The notes under the pieces: generated by a model | Databases searched by the model: none | What the model was told of the DNA's origin: nothing | The model's input: only the letters and a program-made list of their open reading frames with translations | Assembly: GCA_009763385.1 (NCBI GenBank) | Contig: VDCT01000088.1 | Location: forward strand, 1 to 64,000 | Direction: 5' to 3' | Length of the DNA stretch: 64,000 nt | Origin: Coix lacryma-jobi var. lacryma-jobi | Lineage: Eukaryota > Streptophyta > Magnoliopsida > Poales > Poaceae | Position numbers and translations under genes: made by a program | Shown here: piece by piece, positions 1 through 10,668 of the stretch | How the letters are laid out: every line of letters begins with the position of its first letter | Position numbering within the stretch: position 1 is the stretch's first letter

Positions 1-1206
1 ATGGCCCGCAGGGCGGAAAAGGTACGCAATCATCGCGAGAACAGTGTTTCAAAATGGAATAACAGCCCCCCTTCTGAAATGCATAAGCCAGCGCGAAGGG
101 CATTCAACTGCTCGAAAGGAGAAAATGCATGCCGGAATGTGCGGGAGTAGGGGGCCTCCCACGAGATAGCGCACCGAGCAATGAGACAAGGAAATCTACT
201 GCCTTCCGCCGCATCAGATGCCAAAGAGCTGGTCAAACGTGGCAAAGTTGCCAGAATGTTCGCCAAAAATCAGAAAGCGACAGCAAACGAGACCCACGCC
301 GATAGTGCCGACCTGGCCATGCACAGAGGTGGGGCATCGACATAGTTGGCCCGCTACCAGCAGCCCCTGGAAACCGCGATTTGCAGCAGGTTGGTAGATC
401 TTGAGTATTTTCACCAAATGGGTGGAAGCGAAGGCCCTAGCCAGCATAACTTCCACCTCTTAACTAAGTTCGTCTGGCAGAGGATAGTCGGTAGCTTCGG
501 TTGTTCCGTCATTTCATCGCCTGGCGGGACAACGGGAAGCCAGTTCGATTGCAGCCGAATTCAAGAAATTTTTGTGATGAGCTCAGCACAAGCTCAATTT
601 TTGCTTTCGTAAATTACACGCAAGCAAACGGGGCGTCGAATAAAGAAGAGCGGAATGGCTTAATCTTTTCGGCCAATTCGAAAGCATTGTACGATCGCCG
701 AAAGGCAAGTGGGCCAAACACACCCTAACAACAGCCGTATGGGGACACAACATGTCACGGTTTTTTGGTCCAGAGCTTACCGGCTTCACCCCATTAAGGC
801 TACTTACGGCGATGGAGGGAAGCAGTACCCCGGAAGAAGTAAACTGGTCCTTCGAACCGAACAATGATCCCAACTACTGAAGAGCAAAGACACATCGGAG
901 CCTCGGACACCGTCGAAGGAAGAGTAGACGCAGGCATGCAGGACAACTCGGAAAAAGTACCCACGCCGAAACGAAAGCATCAAGGGGAACAGGACGATTT
1001 AATCAGAAAGAACATCAAAGCTGGCGACATGGTCACATTCGGGCAGCCAGATAAGGCAATTTGTTAGGCAAGCTCAATCGCTAGTGGCAAGGCCCCTTTC
1101 GTAGTGGCAAGCATGGCAGCGCCCGGCGTATCCGAGTGATGAACGACAATGGCGAAGTAATCAGCTCACACAGGGAAGCGAGCAATCTGCGTCGTTTCTA
1201 CCCGTA
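1..1206 (+). pseudogene. Ty3/gypsy integrase (end of pol), frame-broken
   Basis: Integrase joins retroelement cDNA to host DNA. Pieces are readable in all three plus frames. A decayed zinc-binding part lies in about 130-270. GIDIVGPLPAAPGNR, the first catalytic Asp block, starts near 333. LTKFVWQRIVGSFG lies near 460-500. A degenerate NGASNKEERNG block, corresponding to the NG..ER catalytic Glu region, lies near 632-660. The C-terminal domain appears as KNIKAGDMV near 1010-1035, then GPFVVA-like and MNDNGEV blocks to about 1190, ending at an LRRFYP-type terminus near 1206. The frame shifts roughly every 30-80 bases, so no functional protein is possible as written. The order of blocks is normal, so this is point and indel decay or sequencing error, not rearrangement. 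Identification as gypsy integrase is firm; Tat lineage follows from context. Confidence 0.8.
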
Positions 1207-1534
1207 AACTCATTCTCTTTTCGACTGTGGTATAATTCTCCCTCTTTCACCATTTTTGTAATCAAATGTCGGCTGTGCTCTTTTTCCTCGCCGGGGGGAA
1301 GCCTTCATCGGGGGGTGCGAGGTTTTTTAACGAGGTCAGCGAATGTAACGCTACATTACTAAAGTAGCCGTAATTCCCCAAGAAATGTCATGCGAAAACC
1401 GGTCGAGACGAAATCAACAAAGCATAAGGTTGAGACATTCGTCAACACAATGTGTTGAAAAAGAAGGCGAGGAGGTAGGGCAAAATAGACCCCTTCCATT
1501 CCAACGACAATCCGAAAGCCGCGGGCTATATGAA
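1207..1534 (+). other. 3' non-coding spacer after integrase
   Basis: No coding signal. It begins pyrimidine-rich and contains a GC-rich patch near 1290-1330 (GCCGGGGGGAAGCC). It separates the integrase end from the first tandem array and belongs to the Tat element's 3' untranslated region. Confidence 0.5.
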
Positions 1535-2010
1535 ACCGACCCTCCGACAAAATGATCGAGGGCGGAACGAAAAGCCTAGGCGGGCTATGTGAACAACCGA
1601 CCCTCCGACAAAATGCGGAGGGCGGAAACGAAAAGCCTGCGGGCTATGTGAACAAAACCGACCCTCCGACAAATGCGGAGGGGCCGGAACGAAGCCTGCG
1701 GGATATGAAAATCTGATCCTCCGACAAAGAGTCGGAGGACAGAACGACAAGCCTGGGGCTATATGAAAATCCGACCCTCCGACAAAACGAGAGGGTGGAG
1801 AAAGCCTGCGGGCTATGTGAAATCCGACCTACGACAAAACGAGGAGGGCGGCGGAACGACAAGCCTCGGGGCTATATGAAAACACCGACCTCCGCCAAAC
1901 GAAAGGGAGGAACGAAGGCCGGCAGGCCAAGAACAACAACCGACCCCCTCCGACAAAACGGGGTCTGAACGAAGCTTGCGGGCTATGCAAAACCAGCCCC
2001 CATCACCGAA
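1535..2010 (+). repeat. Tandem array A, about 60-bp units, 8 copies
   Basis: Units are marked by GACCCTCCGACAAAATG-like starts near 1538, 1599, 1660, 1716, 1778, 1825, 1888 and 1941, followed by a purine-rich part and GCCTGCGGGCTATGTGAA. Each unit holds a small inverted repeat (CCTCCG ... CGGAGG) whose arms vary between copies, for example CTCCGAC/GTCGGAG near 1720. Copies differ by many one-base indels. Apparent ORFs here are translations of the repeat. Confidence 0.8.
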
Positions 2011-2599
2011 AGGGAGGAGAGAAATGTAGCGGAGGCAAGACCATCAGGGCCCTAGTAGGGCAAAACAAGCGGACAGCTGGCCAGCATTACAGCGCTAAGC
2101 GGTAAATGCTGTATTTGGATTACCTTTTCACCTACCAAGTGATCACAAATGAAGGCCGGCGCGAGTAAGTAAGTAAAAGGGTAGAGTAAACGGCCGTCCT
2201 GTTACAATGGGCAATGGCAGTATAAATCGGAAACAAGTTGCAAGCCTCCACCCCATCCTAAACTACACGAGGCTCTTCAAAATGTTAGGTTCCATGTAGT
2301 CATCTCATATCGAAAAGCGAGTAGGAAGATCAGGAGCTACGCTTTCGCTTTTATGATCGTGTCATCGGCATCGCGTCCAACTATCGTCACAATCCGGAAC
2401 TGTAGGCGGTAGTACCATCGAGTGGCTCTCCCATCTCACAAACCAAGATAGAGATATGAACAAGCCGTGCATGCGCTGGACAGCAATACAGCAATATCAT
2501 AATCATAGTCGATGGTACGCTCCAAATTGCGGTTCCATAAAGACATTCTCGTCAACCGAACTATCAAGCGCCTTCTCGCGGCAACTACAGCCACTAGCT
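2011..2599. other. Unassigned spacer inside Tat element
   Basis: Mixed-composition sequence between two tandem arrays. I see no ORF with a recognisable motif, no repeat and no RNA gene. Confidence 0.4.
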
Positions 2600-4435
2600 A
2601 GGTGAGTGGGGGCGGACGTTTACTTGCATCGGCCGAGGGGGCTTGCCACCGGAAAAAAAAAAAAAGCTCCCTCGTGCAAATGGCTACCGCCCTCGACTAG
2701 GTGAGGGGTGGGAGGACGGTTCCTTGCTATCGGAAGAGGGGCTGACGAAAAGAAAGATAAATACGAGAGGGTGAAAAGAAATGATACAGAAACTAGAATA
2801 GTGAGAGGGGCGCGGGAGTTTATTCGCTATAGGAGAGGGGATCGCACAGAAAGATCACTCGCAGAAAATGCAACCGCCCCTAGAACCTAAGTGTGTGGGG
2901 GCGGGCGGCTTCTTGGCTATCGGACGAGGGGCTCGCCCCGAAGTTTCCTCCGCGGAATGATACCGCCCCCCGCCTAAGTGAGTGGGGGCGGTGCGCTCTT
3001 TTGCTATCAGGCCGAGGGGTCGACACAGAAATCTCTTCTCGCGGCGAATGCTACGCCCATCGCCGTAGGTGTGTGGGGAGGGCGTTTATTTGTATCGGCC
3101 GAGGGGATCGCACCGAAAAGCTCCCTCGCGCGAATGCTACCGGCCTCGCCTGTGAAGGGGTGGGGGCGGACGTTTCTTGCTAATTGGCCGAGGGGTGCTC
3201 GCACCGAAAGCTCCCTCGCGCGAACGCTACCGCCCCTCGCAAGTGAGTGGGGGCGGGGCGCACTTGCTATCGGCCGAGGGGCTCGCACCGACATCTCGCT
3301 CGCGCCGAATGCTACCGCCCCTCGCCTAGGTGTGTGGGTGCGGCGGTTTCTGCATCGGCCAGAGGGGCTCGCACCGAAGCTCCCTCGCGCGAATGGATAA
3401 CGTCCCTCGCCTGAGTGTGTGGGGGCGGACGTTTTCTTTGCATTGGCCGGGGCTCGCACCGAAAGCTCCCTCGCTGCGAACGCTACAGCCCGCCTAAGTG
3501 AGTGGGGGCAGGGGCGCTCTTTGATATCGGCGAGGGCTCGCAACGAAGCTCCCTACCAGCAAGCTACCGCACCCCGCCTAGCGTGATGTGGGGGCGGGCG
3601 CTTCTTGCTATCGGCGCGAGGGGCTCGACACCAAAGCTCCCTCGCTTGCGGGAATGCTACCGCCCTCGCTTAAGTGAGGGGGGCGGTGCGTTCTTTGCTC
3701 TCGGCCGAGGGGATCGCACCGAAAATCCTCATGCGCGTGCAAATGCTAGCGCCCTCGACCTAAGTAGTGGGGGGGAGGCCTTCCTTTGCTAGTTGGACCG
3801 AGGGGATCGCCACGAAAAGCTCCCTCGAGCGAATGCTACACTCCCCGCACTTAGGTGAGATGGGGGCGGCGTCCTTTGCTATCGGACGACGGCTGGGGCT
3901 CGCACGAAGAAACTCTCTGCGCGAATTGCTAACCCACTCGCTAGGTAGGTGGGGGCGGACGCTTCTTTGCTTCGGCCGAGGGGCTCGCACGAAAGCTCCT
4001 CGAGCGAATGCTACAGTCCCCTCGCTAAGTGTGAGGGCGGGGGTCGTTTCTCGCTATCGGCCGAGGGGCTCGCAACAGAAAGTCCTCGCGCGAAAATGCA
4101 ACAGCCCCTCGCCTAAGTGGTGGTGGGGTGCGGCTTTTTGCTATCGCCGAGGGGGGCTCGCACGAAACTCCCTCGCGCAGAATGGCACCGCCCCTCGCAT
4201 AGTGTGTGGGGCGGGCCGTCTTCTTTTGCTATCGGCCGAGGGCTCGCACCGAAAGTCCTCGCGCAGATGCTACCAGCCCTCGGCCTAGAGTGAGTGGGGG
4301 CGGGGTGTTCTTTGCTATCAGGCAGAGGGGCTAGCACGAAAAGCTCCCTCGCGCGAATGCTACCGCCCCTCCGCTGAGAGTTCGTGGGGGCGGGGCTCCT
4401 TTGTATCGGCCAGGGGCTCGCACCGAAAAGCCATC
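2600..4435 (+). repeat. Tandem array B, about 88-bp units, about 21 copies
   Basis: A satellite-like array. Units begin GTGAGTGGGGGCGG (or GTGTGTGGGGGCGG) near 2604, 2701, 2891, 2980, 3068, 3243, 3331, 3415, 3498, 3585, 3675, 3855, 3946, 4030, 4203, 4291 and 4379, with weaker ones between. Each continues with TATCGGCCGAGGGGCTCGCA, then CTCCCTCGCGCGAATGCTAC and CGCCCCTCGCCTAAG. Spacing stays near 84-97 bases while single-base gains and losses are frequent. Long GC-rich ORFs on either strand across the array are by-products of the repeat. Hypervariable 3' UTR tandem repeats are established for Ogre/Tat elements and can seed genomic satellites. Confidence 0.85.
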
Positions 4436-5079
4436 GACATCCACCGAGGCCGACAAGCACTATGGCAACTAGCAAACCGAACAACAGCTTAAATCATTCG
4501 ACCGATAACTTCAACTTCAAGCCAAATAATAAAAAATCCTTACATTCGCAAAGAACGATTAACACCGAAAGGAAGAACACTGCGAGAACCTCATTGCAAC
4601 CGGGTTTAAGATAAAGTGTTGTAACTTGCAATTCAGAGGCGCGAAATATTTCGAGGCCAAGGAAAATGCTATAGCGCTTTGTCAGGCGAAGGCACAATAC
4701 TTCGGGCCCAATCTACGAATGTGGGACCCTCGAAGCCCTGGGTGGCTGCGCGCGAAGTTCAAGCGCCTCATTCGCCTCGACTCAAAGTTCGGCGGGTCCG
4801 AAGCTTCATATAAAAAGGCTCGTAATCTTTATTCGGCGTCTAAGTTTTTAGCCGTTTCTCATGTAAGCCGAAAGCGACAGCCATCGGGAAAGTTAGAAGC
4901 GATAGCTGCCTCACAAATCACCACCAAAACACATGATACCGCGATCAATCATGAAGGGCAGATGTCTGAGAAAAGTCCGGCGTTCCCGGCATCCGCGCCG
5001 TTCAAGATACAAGATCCGAATTAAGTCAACCCGCGATGTACACAAGGTCCAAACAACAAGTTGACAACACATTAAAAGC
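4436..5079 (-). other. Possible tail of antisense ORF
   Basis: Past the tandem array, short minus-strand open stretches (such as a run covering about 4630-5020) continue without a recognisable motif. They may be the C-terminal end or the 3' UTR of the antisense additional ORF. Evidence is position and strand only. Confidence 0.3.
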
Positions 5080-6860
5080 GGGCCCTAAGAAGTCACCGTT
5101 TCCTACCGCTGCGCTTGGGGAGGCGTTTTGAGGCGTCCGCGTCCGTGCAGTAGCAAGCGGCGACTTTCGGGGTGCCCGTCATCGGCCGGGCGGACTACGC
5201 CGTCTTCCGGCTCGTTCGCGGCGCTCGCTTTGCGGAGCTATACTCCGAAAAACAAGGCCGGATGCGCGTTTTCTCCTCAGGAGTCTGCACAAAAAGCGAT
5301 TTAGCAAGAGAAATTTACACTAAAGCCAAGGACACGCATAAAAAAAGCGGATACCTCCAAACAGAAGGAAGCAAATACCTTCCGCGCCCCACCGAGCGGC
5401 TGCATCAGTGACATGTCGTCCCCCGCAAGCCAGAATTCTTCAAAAAAATCTTTTGCCCAGAGCCTCGCTCCTCCGGAGTTCGACAAATAATATACCACAG
5501 TCTCTGACCGAAAGGTCAGCGATGTGGGAGCATCCGGCTGTCAACAGGCTTGTGGCCCGATCGCCTTCTTTAATACCGGTCACGGGCAGCTAGTCGGGCC
5601 CAGAGCATGTGGTTTTCAAGTGACTCAATTTCGGAGAACAAAGCCAGCGGAACAAGACCGTCAGCAGTTTGCTCCGAGAAGATCCATCAGTTTCGACACC
5701 AATGCTCGAAGGCTTCGCGGGAGGCGAGTGACAGCTTCTTCTCAGCAGACGTCTTCAGGGCCTCGTCTTTCTCGGCCTGGCGTTTCAGCAGTGCGAAAGT
5801 CCCGCTTAAGGTCATTTGCTTCAAGTTCAGCTTATCAGCCTCACTTTTGGATTCGCTTTCCGCGAGGCGAGCTCGTCATGGCTTCTTCGCCTTGTACTCC
5901 AGTCGAGTTGTAAGCTTCTTGCCAACAATGCGAGAGCGATCCTCTTCCCGCTCGAATCTCGAACATAAAGTCGTTGGTGTGCGGCTGGCGGGCCGAGATG
6001 GCAGCCTGCCGAATATAGCATTAAATCAAACGTCGAAAGTCAAGTACACTCAAAAGACCCATCCCCAGTTGCGGAAAGCGAACAACCAATACGCGACAAA
6101 AAGCAATCTTGAGGGCAAACCACGCTAGACTAAGTGAAACGACAGCGCGTAATCCAAGCTGTTACGCTGTCGACCTGAGCAGTGTCCTCTCGACCTCCGA
6201 GCGCAGCGAAAGCCTTGTGCCAAAACTCCACAGCCAAGGCTGGCGTCATCGCTTGCGCCGGGGAGGATTCCCGCGGGCGGCCGGAAGGAAAGTTATCCGA
6301 CACGCAAGATGAGTTCGGAAGCTCACCCAAGAACGTGCAAGCTCATAAATCTTCTTGTGCTTTCGTCAGCTCACGACGAGCCTCAACCCAGTGTAAAAAC
6401 AAGGATTCCTGTAGTCCGCCGGCACTCCATCGATAATCAATCGCCAGGCCAGAAGTCTGACCTTCCACCATCTACCTGTGAAGAGACGAATGTGCTCGGC
6501 GAAGGTGGAACTGATACCTTTATCCACAGCGGAGCCGACACATCCCTCGGATCGGCCTCTCTCGCGTGCGGCAGCCCCTCGGTGGAGCGCAGAGTAGCAG
6601 TTCGGCGGGGTTCCGGAGCCGCGGGCTCAGCAGAGACGGTTGGTCTTTTCATACGGCGATCGGTATCTGCGAGGGGCCTTTCGCGAACCAGGTTTAGCAA
6701 AAGGTCGGAAGGGCAGCCACGACCCCTGTCGTCGAAAGCCGATGTCGAAAGGCGCGGCTTGCGGTTTCGGCGGCGCCATTCAGCAGCGAAACTGGTTGCT
6801 CCGCAAAACAAACACGCAAAACACAGACAAGTCCAAAAAAAAAAACACGTCCTTACCACA
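5080..6860 (-). pseudogene. Antisense additional ORF of Tat element, coiled-coil part
   Basis: Read on the minus strand, blocks of coding-like sequence appear in changing frames. At 6437-6859 there is a Ser/Pro/Arg-rich linker (TLRSTEGLPHAREAD). Near 6130-6330 lies an Ala-rich helix-forming stretch (ALAVEFWHKAFAALGG). Near 5700-5880 is a Lys/Glu/Ala heptad-like coiled coil (ELEAKQMTLSGTFALLKRQA, then EKKLSLASREAFEHW). The order matches a linker-then-coiled-coil protein with many frameshifts. Additional ORFs of unknown role, some antisense, are known between pol and the 3' LTR in Tat elements. I cannot give a molecular function. Confidence 0.5.
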
Positions 6861-6959
6861 GAGAATAATAGTGCAAGGATTCCATTAAAAGGAAAAAACG
6901 AAAAACAACGGGCAAAGCAAACAAAATTAGAGAAAAAGGCAGAAAACTAACCACCCTCG

Positions 6960-8352
6960 AATGACGAAAGGATCCAAACGTCTGGGGGCCGACGCCAATC
7001 GCCCCCCCTCGGCTTGCAAAGCAAAGGCTGTGGCAAATCAGACGCCCATGCGAATGTCCCCAGCTTCAGCAACCTGTCGCCGGGGGATCACACCACTTCG
7101 ACCGCCCACGATCGAACCCAATTTTTTCCTTTACCTTTAAAGCTTTCGGCCTCATCTTTTGCTTTCGTGCAACTAACGGCGTTTCGGCATATTCAACGCC
7201 ACGCATCGAAAAGTTCGGTTTTTAGACGGCCGATAGCCGAGAGATTGCCGAGAGTTGAAACGCTCTCTTGCGTAAGTACGGCCCACAAATCTTTCTGGTC
7301 CTTTTCTAGACAGTCGGACATATTCGCCGTTCACCATGGTAATCCTCGGGTCTCTCAGCAGAACGTGGCCCCCAATACCCTTCTCTTTCAACGAAACCTT
7401 CGAAAGATTGTGGCACTGGCAGAGCGGATCATCCCGATGCATCCACCTATTCCACCAAATCACGGACTGATTGAAAACGTGCAGTAAGCGCGAATGGCAT
7501 CACGCAGCGAAGGGCATCCGGGTACTCAGCACAACTGGCGGAGAAGATGCTTTCCAGGGAAACCTCTCCAAAAAACCAGACACAAGTGGGACCCCTCCAT
7601 TCTATCTCCCTATATTAACTCAATGCGGCGGTTCGTCCGAGCAACAGCGCGATTTGTAGAACCAGAAGGATTTCCAGTCCCGCACTGTTCCGGTATGTAA
7701 GCGAAAATGAAACAGTCCCTCGTGTTTTCCCGCCGGAACGAAATGATGAGCAACATCTCCGCTGGGCCAATTTGCTCCTAGAAGCGGGTCGTTAACTTTG
7801 TCGGACGGCGGTGTAATGTCATAAAACGCACGAAGAACATCCGCCCGCGGGGGATGCGACCAACATCTTTCATAGCATGTGGAAAATACTGTATCTGGCG
7901 AGATGCATCGGCGTCAGCTGATGAAGTTGTATCTCAAACCCAAAAACATCCGAGACGAATTCTTCGAGAGGGAAAATCAAGCCAGCTACAAAGTAGAGTC
8001 GCGAAAGACAAAGCCACGTCGGCAGGAAGGAATGGAACCTCCTCGATCTCCAGGGGACACGACAATCGCAAGATGATTCTCTACCTTAAAGGCCTTCTCA
8101 GCCACTGTTTGCAAGCGTGCAGCGTCATTCGCGATACGCCAAGGTATAAAAGAACAATCCGTCGGGACCGAAATCAAACGGAGTCTCAACTCATTCGACA
8201 CGTCACGCTGGCTCTGGAACTCGATGGGAGCAAACAACCCGATCCGAGGGACACTGTCCACGGCTAGGCTCGCGATGGGACGACCCGGTGGCATCGGAAC
8301 TTTGCGCTAGTAGCTCGAGGTCGACGTCGAGCTGGAAGACGCCATCTAGCTG
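6960..8352 (-). pseudogene. Antisense additional ORF of Tat element, N-terminal part
   Basis: A minus-strand start at 8352 begins with a Ser/Thr-rich stretch (MASSSSTSTSSY), breaks, then continues at 8294-7986 as PIASLAVDSVPRIGLFAPIE and later KAFKVENHLAIVV. Further blocks occur at 7463-7173, including GHVLLRDPRITMVNGEYVRL and a basic end (SLGYRPSKNRTFRC). All share strand and order but shift frame repeatedly. The layout resembles the globular first half of Tat antisense ORFs, followed by the coiled-coil half at lower coordinates. The product is unknown. Confidence rests on the long one-strand succession of low-stop, complex-composition peptides. Confidence 0.5.
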
Positions 8353-8379
8353 GCGCGAAAGGATAAAATAACAAAAAAG

Positions 8380-8450
8380 GCCAAGCGAAGAAGGAAAAAA
8401 AAAAAGAGAACAGAAAAAACGGGAAAAAAAACGAAAGTTAGCGAAATTAG
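8380..8450 (+). other. Purine-rich tract, candidate polypurine tract
   Basis: A run of almost only A and G (several A8-A11 blocks broken by G) lies just upstream of the antisense ORF start and before the terminal region. It could be the plus-strand primer site of the Tat element, or the leader of the antisense gene. The adjoining sequence has no obvious LTR start, so the assignment is tentative. Confidence 0.3.
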
Positions 8451-9089
8451 CAACCTGAAACAACCACATTCGCAAGACTAAGTGCTAAGGAAACAAAGAC
8501 GAGGGGGAGGCAACGTTACCAACGAACTACGCTAGGCGAATGATGAGGGTCCACAGCAACAATCAGCATCGCCAACAAAGAGCGAATGGCGCCAACCGAT
8601 AGCGAAAGGCTCGCGGAGAAGAGCGGCGAGGGAGAAGGAGGCGTTCAGTGAACACGCCTCCCACAGCTGAAGCCCGGCTTTATATGGCGCTAAAAATGGA
8701 CCAATTTCGAGGGGACGAGAAGAGGCGCCGGGCGGCACAAGATTCGAGCGTCGCCAGAGTTTACATCATGAAACAAGTTTTCGGGAAGACGAAAAAGGCG
8801 TTTGCGAACGTGATTAAAAACAAAAAGTATAATAAAACAATAGTAAAAAGACGCACCGGCATATCCAAAATACAAAAAAAAACCAGCTCGGGACGAAGCG
8901 AAGGTTTTTTTTGGGCGGCGTAGGCGCCGCTACGAAAAGGACACGGTAGAACTTCACAAGACTGAGGTTCACCGTAAGGGCTATTGGGGCCAGACGATGC
9001 GATCGCAGCATTCCGAGATGATGGCGGCGAGAGCTCAGCGACGACACTCGTGCCACGGAGAGCCGGAGACCGCGCATTTACCGAGGAAG

Positions 9090-9500
9090 ATCGCGAAGCA
9101 GTTTCGGCTGACCGGCGTTCGGCGAAAAGAAAGCATTGCGACGGAAGGAAGAAGCCATTGCCTCCGGTCCGTCACACTGGGAGTAGGGAGGGAGCTTCGG
9201 CGAAAGGAAGCATTCGGCGGAAGCAGATTCGTGCGGCTGCCAACATAGGGAGGCGGGGTTTCGTGCGAAAAGGACAGCATTCGCGCGGAAGCAGCAGTTC
9301 GGCCTACGCTCCTAAGGGAGAGGGAGGCGGAGACTTTCGTGCGAAATGAAAGCATTGCGGAGGAAGCAGGCATTCGCCTCCGGCCGCAAAATGGAGTAGT
9401 AGGGAGCAGCTTTGTGCGAACGGAAGCATTCCGGCAGGGAAGCAGCGTTTCGGCTCGCGGACCAGGGGAGATGACTCGGGAAAGGAGCTTCGCGGGATCA
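9090..9500 (+). repeat. Tandem array C, about 80-90-bp units, 4-5 copies
   Basis: Repeated GCGAAAGGAAGCATTCGGCGGAAGC-like blocks occur near 9123, 9205, 9268, 9340 and 9415, each followed by a variable linker and a GGGAG-rich segment. Copies are full of small indels. The array lies in the terminal region of the Tat element, probably inside the U3 part of its 3' LTR. Confidence 0.65.
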
Positions 9501-9832
9501 GAGCGTGTCCGGCCAGGAGGACAGGAAGTTTTGTGAGACAAATTCGCGCGAAAGGAGCCCAGTGTGTTCGATTGAGTTTCGTTCTTTCATTGACTTTGGT
9601 TTTTCTTAGGTTGGCAGCATCGATGGAGCTGGGTCTAAAGGGGGCGGGCCCACCCGACGGGAAAGGGAAGCCGGGGGACGCTGGGCCCACAAGTGGCGAA
9701 GTTTACGGACGATGCCTCGCGCCGGAAAAGGCGGCGTGAAACCAGGAGTAGTAAGTGAGCGGCGGCATACATTGGTAATTGTAGCGGAGTGATGAGGAAG
9801 GGTATTCTTGTACTTCAAATTGATCCGGATTA

Positions 9833-9841
9833 ATATAAAAA
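9833..9841 (+). promoter_or_regulatory. TATA-like box of Tat 3' LTR
   Basis: ATATAAAAA lies about 150 bases before the CAACA terminus at 9988, in the place expected for an LTR promoter followed by a short R-U5. No experimental support can be read from the sequence. Confidence 0.4.
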
Positions 9842-9989
9842 AGCTCCCAAACCTCCCACGGTGGAGGGGGGAGAACACTGTCACTGTCTACTACTTTCCC
9901 GTTCCCACCGTTTCGTTTTCCGCTTTCGCTTGGGGCTTCGTCTGTGCGACGACCCGCTGTTTCAGGATCTCGGTCCCCTGAAACAACAT

Positions 9990-10668
9990 GGTGGTGACAG
10001 CCCTAGGCGCCCTTGATTCCCCACGTAGTTGGTCAGCGTTAGTTAAGGCTCGCTTGTGGCTAGGCGGTCAAACCTAATGGCCAGTGGTAAAGGCTAGTAC
10101 GCCTCTTGTCTGATAAGATAAGATAAAAGCTTTACTTAATTGTGTGATTGTATTTGTCATTTGCCCATGTATCTAGTTATTTAGTTACATTAAGTATCTA
10201 GGCCCTAGTAGTTATATTAGTTAGTTATCCCCTTTATCCAATCTATCTAACCTTCCTTACCTGGTATCCATTCAATCCCTACAACTTTCATCCATTATCT
10301 TTCTAGCCCATTCTCTCCCCTTCGTTCCTTTTCTTATAGTTAGCTCTCATCCCCTCCTTGACTCAACCCTATCACACCGAGCCGCCCTTAGGACAAACAA
10401 TAATCGACACCTGATACTCCCAAGCGAAGTTGCTACAACCGATAGTTCTGTGCGCTTGGCCTTGAGAATTCCTCTATGGTAGATTGGCAAACTCTCTTAG
10501 CTAGCTCCCTACAGTGTTGGGATGACAACCCCATCAGGCACTAATATGATAGCACTTTAGCATCACTCCTGTAGGTATAGTGATGGGTCCGGACTTGTAC
10601 AAGCATTCGTGGACCGATCAGGGGATAGCAGCTAGCTCTATCTTTAGTGAAGCTAAGAACTACCAACA
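9990..10668 (+). mobile_element. Truncated Athila-type LTR (3' part)
   Basis: From GGTGGTGACAGCCC onward this matches 58819-59606 and 62390-63175, the second half of the Athila LTRs at the right of the window. It ends at the same terminal ACCAACA (10668). It keeps the CAAGCATTCGTGG block near 10596, a decayed form of the primer-binding-like motif in the other copies. The 5' part is missing exactly where the Tat element ends, so the Tat element probably inserted into this LTR. No PBS follows, so this copy is a remnant. Confidence 0.8.

Larger units (their letters stand above)
1..9988 (+). mobile_element. Tat-lineage Ty3/gypsy retrotransposon, 3' portion
   Basis: The left part encodes the end of a gypsy-type pol (integrase). 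It is followed by a long 3' non-coding region with three different tandem arrays and a minus-strand additional ORF, and by a terminus ending in CAACA at 9988 with a TATA-like box at 9833. An extra, often antisense, ORF and tandem repeats between integrase and 3' LTR are known traits of the Tat lineage (Grande/Ogre relatives). The 5' LTR, gag, protease and RT lie outside the window. The start of the 3' LTR could not be placed; it should lie between about 8450 and 9650. Indel density is far above that of the rest of the window. Confidence 0.7.

Noticed and set aside
1535..2010. CRISPR-like spacing of palindromic repeats
   Set aside because: Repeat and linker are both repeated between units, so there are no unique spacers; the context is a plant retrotransposon.
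2893..4484. Long GC-rich ORFs on both strands (up to about 175 codons)
   Set aside because: They are translations of the 88-bp tandem repeat; each peptide repeats the same phrase and both strands are open equally.
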